From NCBI GenBank assembly GCA_038329845.1, contig JBBQNJ010000048.1:1-39339 (forward strand): a stretch of DNA of 39,339 nucleotides, given 5' to 3'. Of the stretch, positions 1 to 7,480 are shown piece after piece (the first letter of the stretch is position 1; every line of letters starts with the position of its first letter). A program made the translations under genes and the position numbers. The stretch is from JBBQNJ01 sp038329845. GTDB lineage: Bacteria > Planctomycetota > Phycisphaerae > Tepidisphaerales > Tepidisphaeraceae. The notes under the pieces were generated by a model, which had not been told where the DNA came from, searched no databases, and was given only the letters and a program-made list of their open reading frames with translations.

Positions 1-17
1 ACCGTTTTCCGCGTGTT

Positions 18-79
18 CGAACCATGAGCACAACGCTCGCCGGAACAGGTCATAAGTCAACGTGACCCCTTTATGTCCG
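18..79. repeat. 62-bp direct repeat, copy 1
   Basis: This copy matches 139-200 at an offset of 121 bases with two mismatches (positions 37 and 77). It contains the string GTCAACGTGACCCCTTTATG. Just after it, CTTTATGTCCGC is repeated once more (69-80 and 81-92). No transposase is visible beside it. It could be a solo end of a mobile element or an intergenic repeat family. Confidence 0.85.
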
Positions 80-138
80 CCTTTATGTCCGCGTCGTGTT
101 CGCATCTGCGGTGCCGGTGGATCGACAGCGTGAGCAGC

Positions 139-200
139 CGAACCATGAGCACAACGCCCGCCGGAACAGGTCATAAGTCAACGTGACCCCTTTATGTTCG
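139..200. repeat. 62-bp direct repeat, copy 2, supplies the end of the TPR gene
   Basis: This is the second copy of the repeat at 18-79. The minus-strand TPR gene reads into it and takes its stop codon (178-180) and its last residues, TNIKGSR, from it. The natural 3' end of that gene may therefore have been replaced by the repeat. Confidence 0.85.
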
Positions 201-1182
201 TCGCGGAGAGGTTCCATTGTTCCAACGCGGTCCGCAGGGGCGGTTGGTTCGGGCTGATCTCCAGGCTTTTTCGCCACCACCCCAGCGCATCGCGGCGCAG
301 GGATTCATCCAGCTCGAATCCGGCGCGATAGCGAGAAATCAGCAGATCAGCCAGCGCGTTCATCGCGGCGGAATAGCGGGGATGGCGCTGGAGCAGCGCC
401 TCATATGCCTCGCGGGCCTCGTCATAACGTCCGCAGGCGGCCAGCGCATCGGCGTAGCGCTTGCGGGTGATCGCCGAATCATCGTTCGCCAGCGCCTGCT
501 GCAACACAGCCAGTGCCTGGTTCGGCTTGCCCTGTCGCATCAAGTTGTATCCGAACGCCCGCAGAACCAGCGGCTGAGTCGAGTCGATCTCCAGACTGGC
601 TCGATAGGATCGCTCGGCAAGCGGAAACTCGCCCGCCAGGTCCAGCGCCACCGCGAGATTCCCATGCGCCTCGGCCGAGAGCGGGTCGAGCTGCGTCGCC
701 CGGCGAAGCGATTCGATCGCCTTGTCGGTCTGATCCAGGGAGAGATAGACAGCGCCCAGGCTGATGCAGGCGCGGGCGTTTTCAGGATTCAATCGCAACG
801 ACCGCAAGTACCCCGCGGCGGCCTCCTGCCAGCGTCCCATCAGGTGATAGCAGACCCCCAGCCAGTAGTGTTGCTCAGCGCCGTAGGGATCGAGCCGGAT
901 AAGCTGTTCATACTGGGTCGCGGCCTTCTCGTACTGGCGGCGATCCCGATAAATCTCGCCCAGCACGGCGCGGGGGGTGATCAGGGATGGATCTCGCTCG
1001 ATCGCCGACAGCAGCAGGCGCTCGGCGCCGTCGGGGTTCCCCGCGCGATAAAGCTGCACGCCCCGCACATACGCCTGTGATGATGGCGAACTGGATCGCG
1101 CGCCGCACCCCGTAACGGCGCAGATCGCCGCGACGAGGATGAGATTAAAGCAATTCAGTGAGCGAGCAACAAGGAAACCCAT
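178..1182 (-). CDS. TPR-repeat lipoprotein
   Basis: This is a predicted exported lipoprotein of about 334 residues built from tetratricopeptide repeats. The N-terminus has a basic residue, a hydrophobic stretch (LILVAAICAV) and a lipobox-like TGC, so the mature protein is likely lipid-anchored. TPR-type helix pairs follow from about residue 30 to the end, with repeats such as YEKAATQYEQLIRLDP and TDKAIESLRRATQLDP. TPRs bind other proteins; no partner can be named. An in-frame ATG nine codons upstream (1209) is possible, but it lies about 5 bases from the predicted transcription start, so 1182 is preferred. The last seven residues come from a 62-bp repeat, so the C-terminus may be altered. The type is sure, the function unknown. 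Confidence 0.85.
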   Translation of the reverse strand: MGFLVARSLNCFNLILVAAICAVTGCGARSSSPSSQAYVRGVQLYRAGNPDGAERLLLSAIERDPSLITPRAVLGEIYRDRRQYEKAATQYEQLIRLDPYGAEQHYWLGVCYHLMGRWQEAAAGYLRSLRLNPENARACISLGAVYLSLDQTDKAIESLRRATQLDPLSAEAHGNLAVALDLAGEFPLAERSYRASLEIDSTQPLVLRAFGYNLMRQGKPNQALAVLQQALANDDSAITRKRYADALAACGRYDEAREAYEALLQRHPRYSAAMNALADLLISRYRAGFELDESLRRDALGWWRKSLEISPNQPPLRTALEQWNLSATNIKGSR

Positions 1183-1220
1183 ATGCAACCGCCACCCCAG
1201 CAAGAACAAGTGAGAGATCG

Positions 1221-1249
1221 ACTATAAGCCGCCGCCTCAGACGCGGCAA
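1221..1249 (-). promoter_or_regulatory. Promoter for the TPR lipoprotein gene
   Basis: On the minus strand TTGCCG (1249-1244), a 17-base spacer and TATAGT (1226-1221) form a good sigma-70-like promoter. Transcription would start near 1214, about 32 bases before the ATG at 1182. Assigned by pattern only. Confidence 0.55.
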
Positions 1250-1342
1250 CTGGCGCGGAGGAACGGGGTCGGCGATCGACGATATGGCGGTCGAGACGGG
1301 GGTCCGATGCGCACCCGGCGAGCCAAGTCGCCCGAGGCGCGC

Positions 1343-1379
1343 AAAAAAAGAGGCCGGTGCTCGCCGTTACACCGGCCTC
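1343..1379 (-). terminator. Strong intrinsic terminator, minus strand
   Basis: A perfect 10-bp stem (1350-1359 with 1370-1379, loop 1360-1369) is followed on the minus strand by seven T residues (1349-1343). This is a textbook Rho-independent terminator. No protein gene on the minus strand ends just upstream of it: the region between it and carA (which runs the other way) has no credible ORF. It therefore seems to end a non-coding transcript. Confidence 0.8.
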
Positions 1380-1500
1380 GAATCAGGCTGCCCGACCTAA
1401 TGGTCGGAGACCCACAGCCTTGTTCAACCTATCGTCCGGATCGCACCCGCCTCTTTAGGCGATTGAAGGTTTTCCCGCGCCGAAAGGGTTGTTTATCCCC
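1343..1500 (-). ncRNA. Candidate structured small RNA upstream of carA
   Basis: Read on the minus strand, the segment has a run of hairpins ending in the terminator at 1343-1379. One stem pairs 1385-1390 (AGGCTG) with 1415-1420 (CAGCCT) and encloses a second stem 1392-1397 with 1402-1407 (loop of four). A third stem pairs 1448-1452 with 1457-1461. It is not recognised as SRP RNA, tmRNA, RNase P RNA or a known riboswitch; a divergent 6S RNA cannot be excluded. The 5' end is a guess, because no clear minus-strand promoter was seen. Confidence 0.4.
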
Positions 1501-1550
1501 CCGCCGCGACACGCGCGATGGCGAGGGCGTGATTCAACCGGCATGATCCC

Positions 1551-1556
1551 TATAAT
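1551..1556 (+). promoter_or_regulatory. -10 box of the carA promoter
   Basis: A perfect TATAAT lies 43 bases before the carA ATG at 1599. No convincing -35 box is present 16-18 bases upstream, so it may depend on an activator. The leader would be about 36 bases long, too short for an attenuator. Confidence 0.5.
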
Positions 1557-1598
1557 CGATTCCCAATGAACACCCCCGCACCCTTGGAAGATCAACCC

Positions 1599-2765
1599 AT
1601 GGCCAAGCTGGCGCTCGAAGAAGGCTCGGTCTTCACCGGACGCGCTTTCGGAGCGCGCGGAACCAGCCAGGGGGAAGTCGTGTTCAACACGTCGATGACC
1701 GGCTATCAGGAGATCCTCACCGATCCGTCCTATAAGGGACAGATCGTCACCATGACCTACCCGCTGATCGGCAACTACGGGATCAATCGCCAGGACGCCG
1801 AAAGCCGCCAGCCGCACGTGGCCGGGTTTGTCATCAAGGAACTCTCGCCGGTCCACTCCAATTATCGCGCCGATCTTGGCCTCGACGAATATCTGCGGCA
1901 AAACCAGATTATCGGGATCGAAGGAATCGATACCCGGGCACTGGTGCGAAAACTGCGAATCGTCGGGGCGATGCGCGGCGTTCTATCCACCGAGATTCTC
2001 GATGATGCCCGCCTGGTGGAAATGGCCCGGGCGACGGCAGAAATGGAAGGTGCCGACTGGGTGCGGGCGGTCAAGTGCGAGCGGGAATACGACTGGGATG
2101 AAGACCAGGGGTTATGGGCGCTGGGCACGGTCGAGCGCGGCGAGGGGTTGCATGTCGTGGCGCTGGACTGCGGCGCCAAGCACAACATTCTTCGGCATCT
2201 GCGGCAGCGCGGGGTGAAGGTCACCGTCCTGCCGCCGGACAGTTCGGCCGACGAGATCACCCGCCATCGTCCCGATGGGCTGTTCATCTCGAACGGTCCC
2301 GGCGATCCGGCGGTACTGGATTACGCCGTCGAGCCGATCCGGCAGCTGCTGGACAAGATCCCCACCTTCGGTATCTGCCTGGGTCATCAGCTCCTGGGAC
2401 GGGCCATCGGGGCGAAAACCTACAAATTGAAGTTCGGACATCGCGGCGGAAATCAACCGGTGAAGAATCTCGACACCGGTCGCGTCGAGATCACCAGCCA
2501 GAATCACGGCTTCGCGGTCGATGCTAAATCGCTGGAAGCCAGCGGCGGGATCATCACCCACTTGAACCTCAACGACAACACCGTCGAGGGGTTCCGTCAT
2601 AAGGATCTGCCGGTCTTTTGCGTGCAGTATCACCCCGAGGCGTCGCCCGGCCCGCATGATGCGGCGTACCTGTTCGACGCGTTCATCGAGATGATGAAAA
2701 CGAAAAAGCCGGTCACGGGCGAGCGACTGAACCAGCTCCAGGCGCTGCGCAAGCAAAAACTGTAG
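1599..2765 (+). CDS. carA: Carbamoyl-phosphate synthase, small (glutaminase) subunit
   Basis: CarA releases ammonia from glutamine and passes it to CarB for carbamoyl phosphate, the precursor of pyrimidines and arginine. The 388-residue protein has the family length. The CPSase small-chain domain fills the first half (MTGYQEILTDPSY near residue 30). The class I glutamine amidotransferase domain carries the catalytic Cys in GICLGHQ near residue 260 and the His-Glu pair in YHPEASPGPHD near the end. The start at 1599 is chosen because GGAAG lies 8 bases upstream and MAKLALEEGSVFTG matches the family start; the ATG at 1566 is too close to the promoter. The last 19 codons are copied in tandem behind the gene. 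carB lies downstream on the opposite strand, so the usual carAB operon is broken up. Confidence 0.97.
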   Translation: MAKLALEEGSVFTGRAFGARGTSQGEVVFNTSMTGYQEILTDPSYKGQIVTMTYPLIGNYGINRQDAESRQPHVAGFVIKELSPVHSNYRADLGLDEYLRQNQIIGIEGIDTRALVRKLRIVGAMRGVLSTEILDDARLVEMARATAEMEGADWVRAVKCEREYDWDEDQGLWALGTVERGEGLHVVALDCGAKHNILRHLRQRGVKVTVLPPDSSADEITRHRPDGLFISNGPGDPAVLDYAVEPIRQLLDKIPTFGICLGHQLLGRAIGAKTYKLKFGHRGGNQPVKNLDTGRVEITSQNHGFAVDAKSLEASGGIITHLNLNDNTVEGFRHKDLPVFCVQYHPEASPGPHDAAYLFDAFIEMMKTKKPVTGERLNQLQALRKQKL

Positions 2766-2842
2766 CATCCGCGCCGGCCACGGGCGAGCGACTGAAGCAG
2801 CTCCAGGCGCTGCGCAAGCAAAAACTGTAGCATCCGCGCCGG
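2708..2842. repeat. 65-bp tandem duplication of the carA 3' end
   Basis: Bases 2708-2772 and 2773-2837 are two adjacent copies with only two differences (2713/2778 and 2732/2797), followed by the first few bases of a third. The first copy holds the final codons and the stop of carA. The second, with its own stop, is non-coding. High identity suggests a recent replication-slippage event. Confidence 0.95.
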
Positions 2843-2856
2843 CGATCAGGCTGAAA

Positions 2857-5800
2857 TTACTTTTCGGCGGCGTATTCCTGCAACGGTTTGACATCCCAAT
2901 CGCCGGCCTGCAGCGCCTGGATCGCGCGGGCGCAGGCCCCCGCTCCGTTCAACGTCGTGACGATGGGGATGCGGTTCAATACCGCCAAGGCGCGGATTTT
3001 TCCCTCATCGGTCGCCGGACCCTTACGGGTGGGCGTGTTGATGATCAACTGCACCTGCGCGTTCTTAATGTAATCCTTGATATTGGGCCGGCCCTCGGCG
3101 AGTTTGGGGATGCGCGTGGCGGGGATGTCGGCCCGCGACAGCACCTCGAATGTTCCGCCGGTGGCGATCAGGTTGAACCCGGCGTCGCTCAACAGGCGGG
3201 CGATGGGAGCGAGATTGGGCTTGTCGCTGTCCTTGACCGACAGGTAGACCGTCCCCTTGAGCGGCAATGCTCCGCCGGCGGCGATCTGGCTCTTGGCGAA
3301 CGCCAGCGGGAAGTTGGCGTCGATCCCCATGACTTCGCCCGTCGAGCGCATCTCCGGCCCGAGAATCACATCGACGCCGGGGAACTTGGTGAATGGAAAG
3401 ACCACTTCCTTGACCGACGTATGCGCCGGATCGGGCCGCTCGGCGATCCCCAGCGAGGCCAGGCTCTGTCCCGCCATGACTTTGGCCGCGATGCGAGCCC
3501 AGGGCATCCCCGTGGCCTTGCCGACGAACGGCACCGTGCGCGACGCCCGCGGATTGACTTCGATCAGGTAGATTTCGTTGTCCTTGATGGCGTACTGCAC
3601 GTTCATCAACCCGCGCACGCGCAGCGATTCGGCCAGCCCCCGGGTCTGCTGCTTGAGCCGTTGGACCATCGGAGCGGATAGCGAATACGGCGGCAGCGCG
3701 CAGGCCGAATCCCCCGAGTGGATGCCCGCTTCTTCGATGTGTTCCATCACGCCGATGATAATCGCTTCACCGCCTCCCCCCCCGCCGTCGCCGTCGCCCG
3801 CGGGGTTGTAATCGGCCAGACAATCGACATCGACCTCGATGGCGTTGTCGAGAAATTTGTCGATGAGAATGGGCGTTTCCGTCGCCGTTGCGCCAGTACC
3901 GGACGCCTCGATCGCCTGGGCCATGTAGAAATTGAGCTGAGCCTCGTCGGACACGATCTCCATGGCGCGGCCGCCCAGGACGAAGCTGGGCCGCACCAAC
4001 ACGGGATATCCCACCTCGCGGGCGACGTGGCGGGCGCCCTCGACGTTGCGAGCGATCCCGTTGGCCGGCTGCTTAAGCCCCAGCCGCTCGACCAGGGCGC
4101 GAAACTGTTCGCGGTCCCCCGCGGCGTCAATCGAATCGACGGTGGTGCCCAGGATCGGCACGCCCGCCTCGCTCAACTCCCGCGCCAGGTTCAGCGGCGT
4201 CTGCCCGCCGAACTGCACGATCACGCCCTTGACCAATCCGCCCGGCTGATCGAACGGCCGGCCGTTCAGCCGCTGACAGATGTTCAGCACGTCCTCGTGG
4301 GTAAGTGGCTCGAAGAAGAGCAGATCGCTGGTGTTGTAGTCCGTCGAGACGGTCTCGGGGTTGGAGTTGATCATCACCGACTCCAGCCCCAGGTCGCGCA
4401 TGGCGAAGGCGGCCTGGACGCAACAGTAGTCGAACTCGATCCCCTGCCCGATGCGGTTGGGTCCGCCGCCGATGATGATCACCTTGGGCCGATCGGTCAG
4501 GCGGATTTCGTCCTCCTCGACGGTCGAATCGGGTTCCCCGCCGCCGTTCACCCGGACGTAGGGTTGTTCGTAGGTGGAATAGTAATACGGCGTGGCGGCC
4601 TCGAACTCCGCGGCACAGGTGTCCACCAGCTTGTAGACTGGATTGATGCCGTGCCGCTGTCGGATGGAACGCATCTCATACGGGGTCAGCCGGCAGATGC
4701 TCGCCAGTTGCACATCGCTGTAGCCCCACTGCTTGGCCTGGCGGAGAATCCGATCGAGGGTGGCCGCATCGGCACCAGCGCCGTTTTGCAGCACGCGCTC
4801 GAAGTCGACTAATTCCTTCATCTGCGCCAAAAACCACGGGTCGATGCGGGTGAGGTCGTGGACCTGCTGAATCGACCAGCCCATCTTCAGCGCGTAGCGA
4901 ATGTAGTACAGCCGTCCCTGACTCGGCACCGCCAGTTTTCGCCGCAATTTTCCCTCAGGGATGGGCCATTCCCCCGCCGCCGACTCCCCCTGCGCCGTCT
5001 TGTCGGAATCGAAGGTGGAATGTGAAAGCTGGAGGGTCGAAAGCCCCGCTTGCCGTGATTGTGCTTCCCCTTCGTGCCCCCGTGCCTCCGTGCCCACGTG
5101 CGTTTCCTCGCCCTCCCCTTCGTCCCGCCGTCCGGCCGGCCCTGCGTCGCTCTGTACTTCTTCTTCGTGCCTCCGTGCCTCCGTGCCTTCGTGCCTTCCT
5201 CCTTTCCACTTATCATACCGATCCAACCCAAACCCGAACCGCTTGACCTCCATCGAGCGGATGCCCTTTTGCAGCGCTTCCTTGAACGTCCGTCCGATCG
5301 CCATCGCTTCGCCGACGCTTTTCATCTGCGTGGTAAGCGTCTCGTCGGCATCGGGGAATTTCTCGAACGTCCAGCGCGGGATTTTGATCACGCAGTAGTC
5401 GATCGTCGGCTCGAAGCAGGCGCTGGTATGCAGGCCGCGGGCTTCGTCGGAGGTGATAAAGTTGGGCAGCTCGTCCAGGGTGTATCCCACCGCCAGCAGC
5501 GCCGCGATCCGCGCGATCGGATACCCCGTTGCCTTGCTCGCCAGTGCCGAGGACCGCGACACCCGCGGGTTCATCTCCACAACGACCATCTCCCCATCGG
5601 CCGGATTGATGGCGAACTGAATGTTGCTGCCGCCGGTCTCAACCCCCACGGCGCGAATCACCGCGATCGATGCATCGCGCATCCGCTGATATTCTTTGTC
5701 GGTGAGCGTCTGGATCGGCGCCACGGTGATCGAATCGCCGGTGTGCACGCCCATCGCATCGACGTTCTCGATCGAGCAAATGATCACGACGTTATCGTTG

Positions 5801-6486
5801 CGATCGCGCATCACCTCCATCTCGAACTCTTTCCACCCGATCACCGATTGCTCAATCAGCACTTCCGTGACCGGCGAAGCGTCCAGCCCGCGCTGCACGA
5901 TTGTCTCGAATTCCTCAACGTTATAGGAGATTCCGCCGCCCGTGCCACCGAGCGTGAACGCCGGACGGATGATCAGCGGCAAGCCGATCTCTTCCAGCAC
6001 CTTGCGGGCCTCATCGATAGAATGGACGACGCCGGACCGCGGCACCTTCAGCCCGATCGAGATCATCAGGTCTTTAAACACCTGGCGATCCTCTCCCTTG
6101 TAGATCGCCTCGCGGTCGGCGCCGATCATTTTCACGACGTAGCGAGTGAGAATCCCCTGGTCGAAGCAGGCCATGCCGGTGTTCAGGCCCGTCTGTCCGC
6201 CGAGCGTGGGAAGCAGCGCATCGACCGGCGTGCCGGCGTCGCGCTCGCGGCGGAGAATTTTTTCGACCGCCTCGGGGGTGATCGGTTCGATGTAGGTCGC
6301 GTCGGCGAATTCCGGATCGGTCATGATCGTCGCCGGGTTCGAGTTGATAAGGACGATGCGGTATCCCTCTTCGCGCAATGCCCGGCAGGCCTGCACGCCC
6401 GAGTAGTCAAACTCGCAGCCCTGCCCGATGACGATGGGACCGGAGCCGATGATGAGAATGGAATGAATATCGTCGCGTCGAGGCAT
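2857..6486 (-). CDS. carB: Carbamoyl-phosphate synthase, large subunit, with in-frame insertion
   Basis: CarB makes carbamoyl phosphate from bicarbonate, ATP and the ammonia delivered by CarA. The start at 6486 gives MPRRDDIHSILIIGSGPIVIG, the normal family N-terminus; the frame stays open upstream but overlaps nanA. Both synthetase halves are present: the first ends near residue 420, then comes the oligomerisation domain (HGINPVYKLVDTCAAEF), the second half (VIIIGGGPNRIGQGIEFDY) and a C-terminal MGS-like regulatory domain (LIATGGTFEVL). At 1209 residues it is about 130 longer than E. coli CarB (1073). Most of the excess is a charged, repetitive segment at about residues 425-510 (HEGTEARRHEEE) made from a CGTGCCTC-type DNA repeat; a shorter Gly-rich insert (GDGDGGGGGG) sits in the second half. 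The frame is intact, so the enzyme is probably active. Confidence 0.96.
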   Translation of the reverse strand: MPRRDDIHSILIIGSGPIVIGQGCEFDYSGVQACRALREEGYRIVLINSNPATIMTDPEFADATYIEPITPEAVEKILRRERDAGTPVDALLPTLGGQTGLNTGMACFDQGILTRYVVKMIGADREAIYKGEDRQVFKDLMISIGLKVPRSGVVHSIDEARKVLEEIGLPLIIRPAFTLGGTGGGISYNVEEFETIVQRGLDASPVTEVLIEQSVIGWKEFEMEVMRDRNDNVVIICSIENVDAMGVHTGDSITVAPIQTLTDKEYQRMRDASIAVIRAVGVETGGSNIQFAINPADGEMVVVEMNPRVSRSSALASKATGYPIARIAALLAVGYTLDELPNFITSDEARGLHTSACFEPTIDYCVIKIPRWTFEKFPDADETLTTQMKSVGEAMAIGRTFKEALQKGIRSMEVKRFGFGLDRYDKWKGGRHEGTEARRHEEEVQSDAGPAGRRDEGEGEETHVGTEARGHEGEAQSRQAGLSTLQLSHSTFDSDKTAQGESAAGEWPIPEGKLRRKLAVPSQGRLYYIRYALKMGWSIQQVHDLTRIDPWFLAQMKELVDFERVLQNGAGADAATLDRILRQAKQWGYSDVQLASICRLTPYEMRSIRQRHGINPVYKLVDTCAAEFEAATPYYYSTYEQPYVRVNGGGEPDSTVEEDEIRLTDRPKVIIIGGGPNRIGQGIEFDYCCVQAAFAMRDLGLESVMINSNPETVSTDYNTSDLLFFEPLTHEDVLNICQRLNGRPFDQPGGLVKGVIVQFGGQTPLNLARELSEAGVPILGTTVDSIDAAGDREQFRALVERLGLKQPANGIARNVEGARHVAREVGYPVLVRPSFVLGGRAMEIVSDEAQLNFYMAQAIEASGTGATATETPILIDKFLDNAIEVDVDCLADYNPAGDGDGGGGGGEAIIIGVMEHIEEAGIHSGDSACALPPYSLSAPMVQRLKQQTRGLAESLRVRGLMNVQYAIKDNEIYLIEVNPRASRTVPFVGKATGMPWARIAAKVMAGQSLASLGIAERPDPAHTSVKEVVFPFTKFPGVDVILGPEMRSTGEVMGIDANFPLAFAKSQIAAGGALPLKGTVYLSVKDSDKPNLAPIARLLSDAGFNLIATGGTFEVLSRADIPATRIPKLAEGRPNIKDYIKNAQVQLIINTPTRKGPATDEGKIRALAVLNRIPIVTTLNGAGACARAIQALQAGDWDVKPLQEYAAEK
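5071..5198. repeat. CGTGCCTC-type simple repeat inside carB
   Basis: Two clusters (about 5071-5102 and 5163-5198) consist of near-identical 8-base units of the CGTGCCTC/CGTGCCTT kind. They are translated in CarB as HEGTEARRHE-like peptide. A related run (CCTTCGTGCCTTGCG) lies in the intergenic region before msrA near 16408-16435, so the unit appears at more than one place in this window. Confidence 0.8.
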
Positions 6487-6496
6487 GGTGGGCCGT

Positions 6497-6524
6497 AATG
6501 TACTAGCCGGGGGGATTGATGCAA
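6497..6524 (-). promoter_or_regulatory. Promoter for carB
   Basis: On the minus strand TTGCAT (6524-6519), a 16-base spacer and TACATT (6502-6497) make a plausible promoter. Transcription would begin about 4 bases before the carB ATG, so the mRNA would be almost leaderless. Confidence 0.45.
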
Positions 6525-6529
6525 TCGGC

Positions 6530-6557
6530 TTGCCGCTGGCTCGCCGGACGATATATT
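6530..6557 (+). promoter_or_regulatory. Promoter for nanA
   Basis: TTGCCG (6530-6535), 16 bases, TATATT (6552-6557). The expected start of transcription is within a few bases of the nanA ATG (6566 or 6572), which suggests a leaderless message. It is divergent from and close to the carB promoter. Confidence 0.5.
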
Positions 6558-6565
6558 CCCGGCTC

Positions 6566-7465
6566 ATGGGAATGACGGGTTTGATCGCCGCGACGACCAC
6601 GGCGTTCGCGGCGGATGGGTCACTGGATCTGTCCGGCATCGAGAAGCAGGCCGAGGCGCTGGCCGGAAGCGGGGTGAGCCGCGCGTTTGTCTGCGGGACG
6701 ACCGGCGAATGCGCGTCGATGACGCTCGAGGAGCGGATGCGCGTCGCGCAGCGCTGGCGCGAGGTGGCGGCATTGCCGGTGGTGGTGCATGTCGGCCATG
6801 CCTGCCTTGCCGACGCCCGTTTGCTGGCCATGCACGCCGCGGCGATCGGCGCCGCGGCGGTCGCCGCCACGCCCCCCTATTATTTCAAGCCCGCCAATGC
6901 CGAAACCGTCGTCGCGTGCGCCGCGGCCATCGCCGATGCAGCGCCGGGGCTGCCGTTCTACCACTATCACATCCCTTCCCTCACCGGCGTGAATATCCCG
7001 GCGCTGGATGTGCTGCGAGCCGCCGACCGCGCGTTCCCGAAACTCGCCGGCGTGAAATTCACCTTCGAGAGCCTTCACGATTTCGTCCGCTGCATGGAAC
7101 ACAACGGCGGGCAGTACGACATGCTTTTCGGGCGCGACGAGATGCTTCTGGGGGCTTTGGCCAGCGGCGCCGCCGGCGCGGTGGGAAGCACCTATGGCTT
7201 CGCGCCCAGGCCTTATCTGCGGATGATCGACGCGGTGAACTGCGGCGATCTCGCCGCCGCCCGAGTCGATCAACGCCGAGCCTGTGCCTTCATCGACATC
7301 ATGATCCGCCACGGCGGCCTAAGTGCCGCCAAGTCGATCATGGGGCTGATCGGCTTGGATTGCGGGCCGATGCGACTGCCGTTGAAAACACTGGATGAGA
7401 CGGCCCGCAGGCAGTTGCAACAGGATCTGGAAGCAATCGGATTTTTCGACTGGCGCTTAAAGTAA
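6566..7465 (+). CDS. nanA: N-acetylneuraminate lyase (DHDPS/NAL superfamily)
   Basis: Predicted class I aldolase that cleaves N-acetylneuraminate (sialic acid) to N-acetylmannosamine and pyruvate in the cytoplasm. The 299-residue protein has the TIM-barrel family length. The motif FYHYHIPSLTGV, with the Tyr-rich stretch typical of sialic acid lyases, separates it from DapA; the Schiff-base lysine is in GVKFT at residue 164, and CGTTGE near residue 47 matches the GxxGE substrate motif. The start could be 6566 or the ATG two codons later. The next gene, 15 bases downstream, is sialidase-like, which supports sialic acid as substrate. A related keto-acid aldolase of the same superfamily remains possible. 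Confidence 0.85.
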   Translation: MGMTGLIAATTTAFAADGSLDLSGIEKQAEALAGSGVSRAFVCGTTGECASMTLEERMRVAQRWREVAALPVVVHVGHACLADARLLAMHAAAIGAAAVAATPPYYFKPANAETVVACAAAIADAAPGLPFYHYHIPSLTGVNIPALDVLRAADRAFPKLAGVKFTFESLHDFVRCMEHNGGQYDMLFGRDEMLLGALASGAAGAVGSTYGFAPRPYLRMIDAVNCGDLAAARVDQRRACAFIDIMIRHGGLSAAKSIMGLIGLDCGPMRLPLKTLDETARRQLQQDLEAIGFFDWRLK

Positions 7466-7480
7466 GCGCGGGAACCTGCG

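Noticed and set aside
217..1080. Long open frame on the plus strand opposite the TPR gene
   Set aside because: It is the shadow of the minus-strand TPR lipoprotein; its protein has no recognisable motif and is rich in Arg and Gln as is usual for antisense frames in GC-rich genes.
1381..1420. tRNA-like cloverleaf
   Set aside because: The nested hairpins lack a 7-bp acceptor stem, T-loop consensus and anticodon arm.
5059..6498. 479-codon plus-strand frame opposite carB
   Set aside because: It is antisense to well-conserved CarB sequence and has no family motif.
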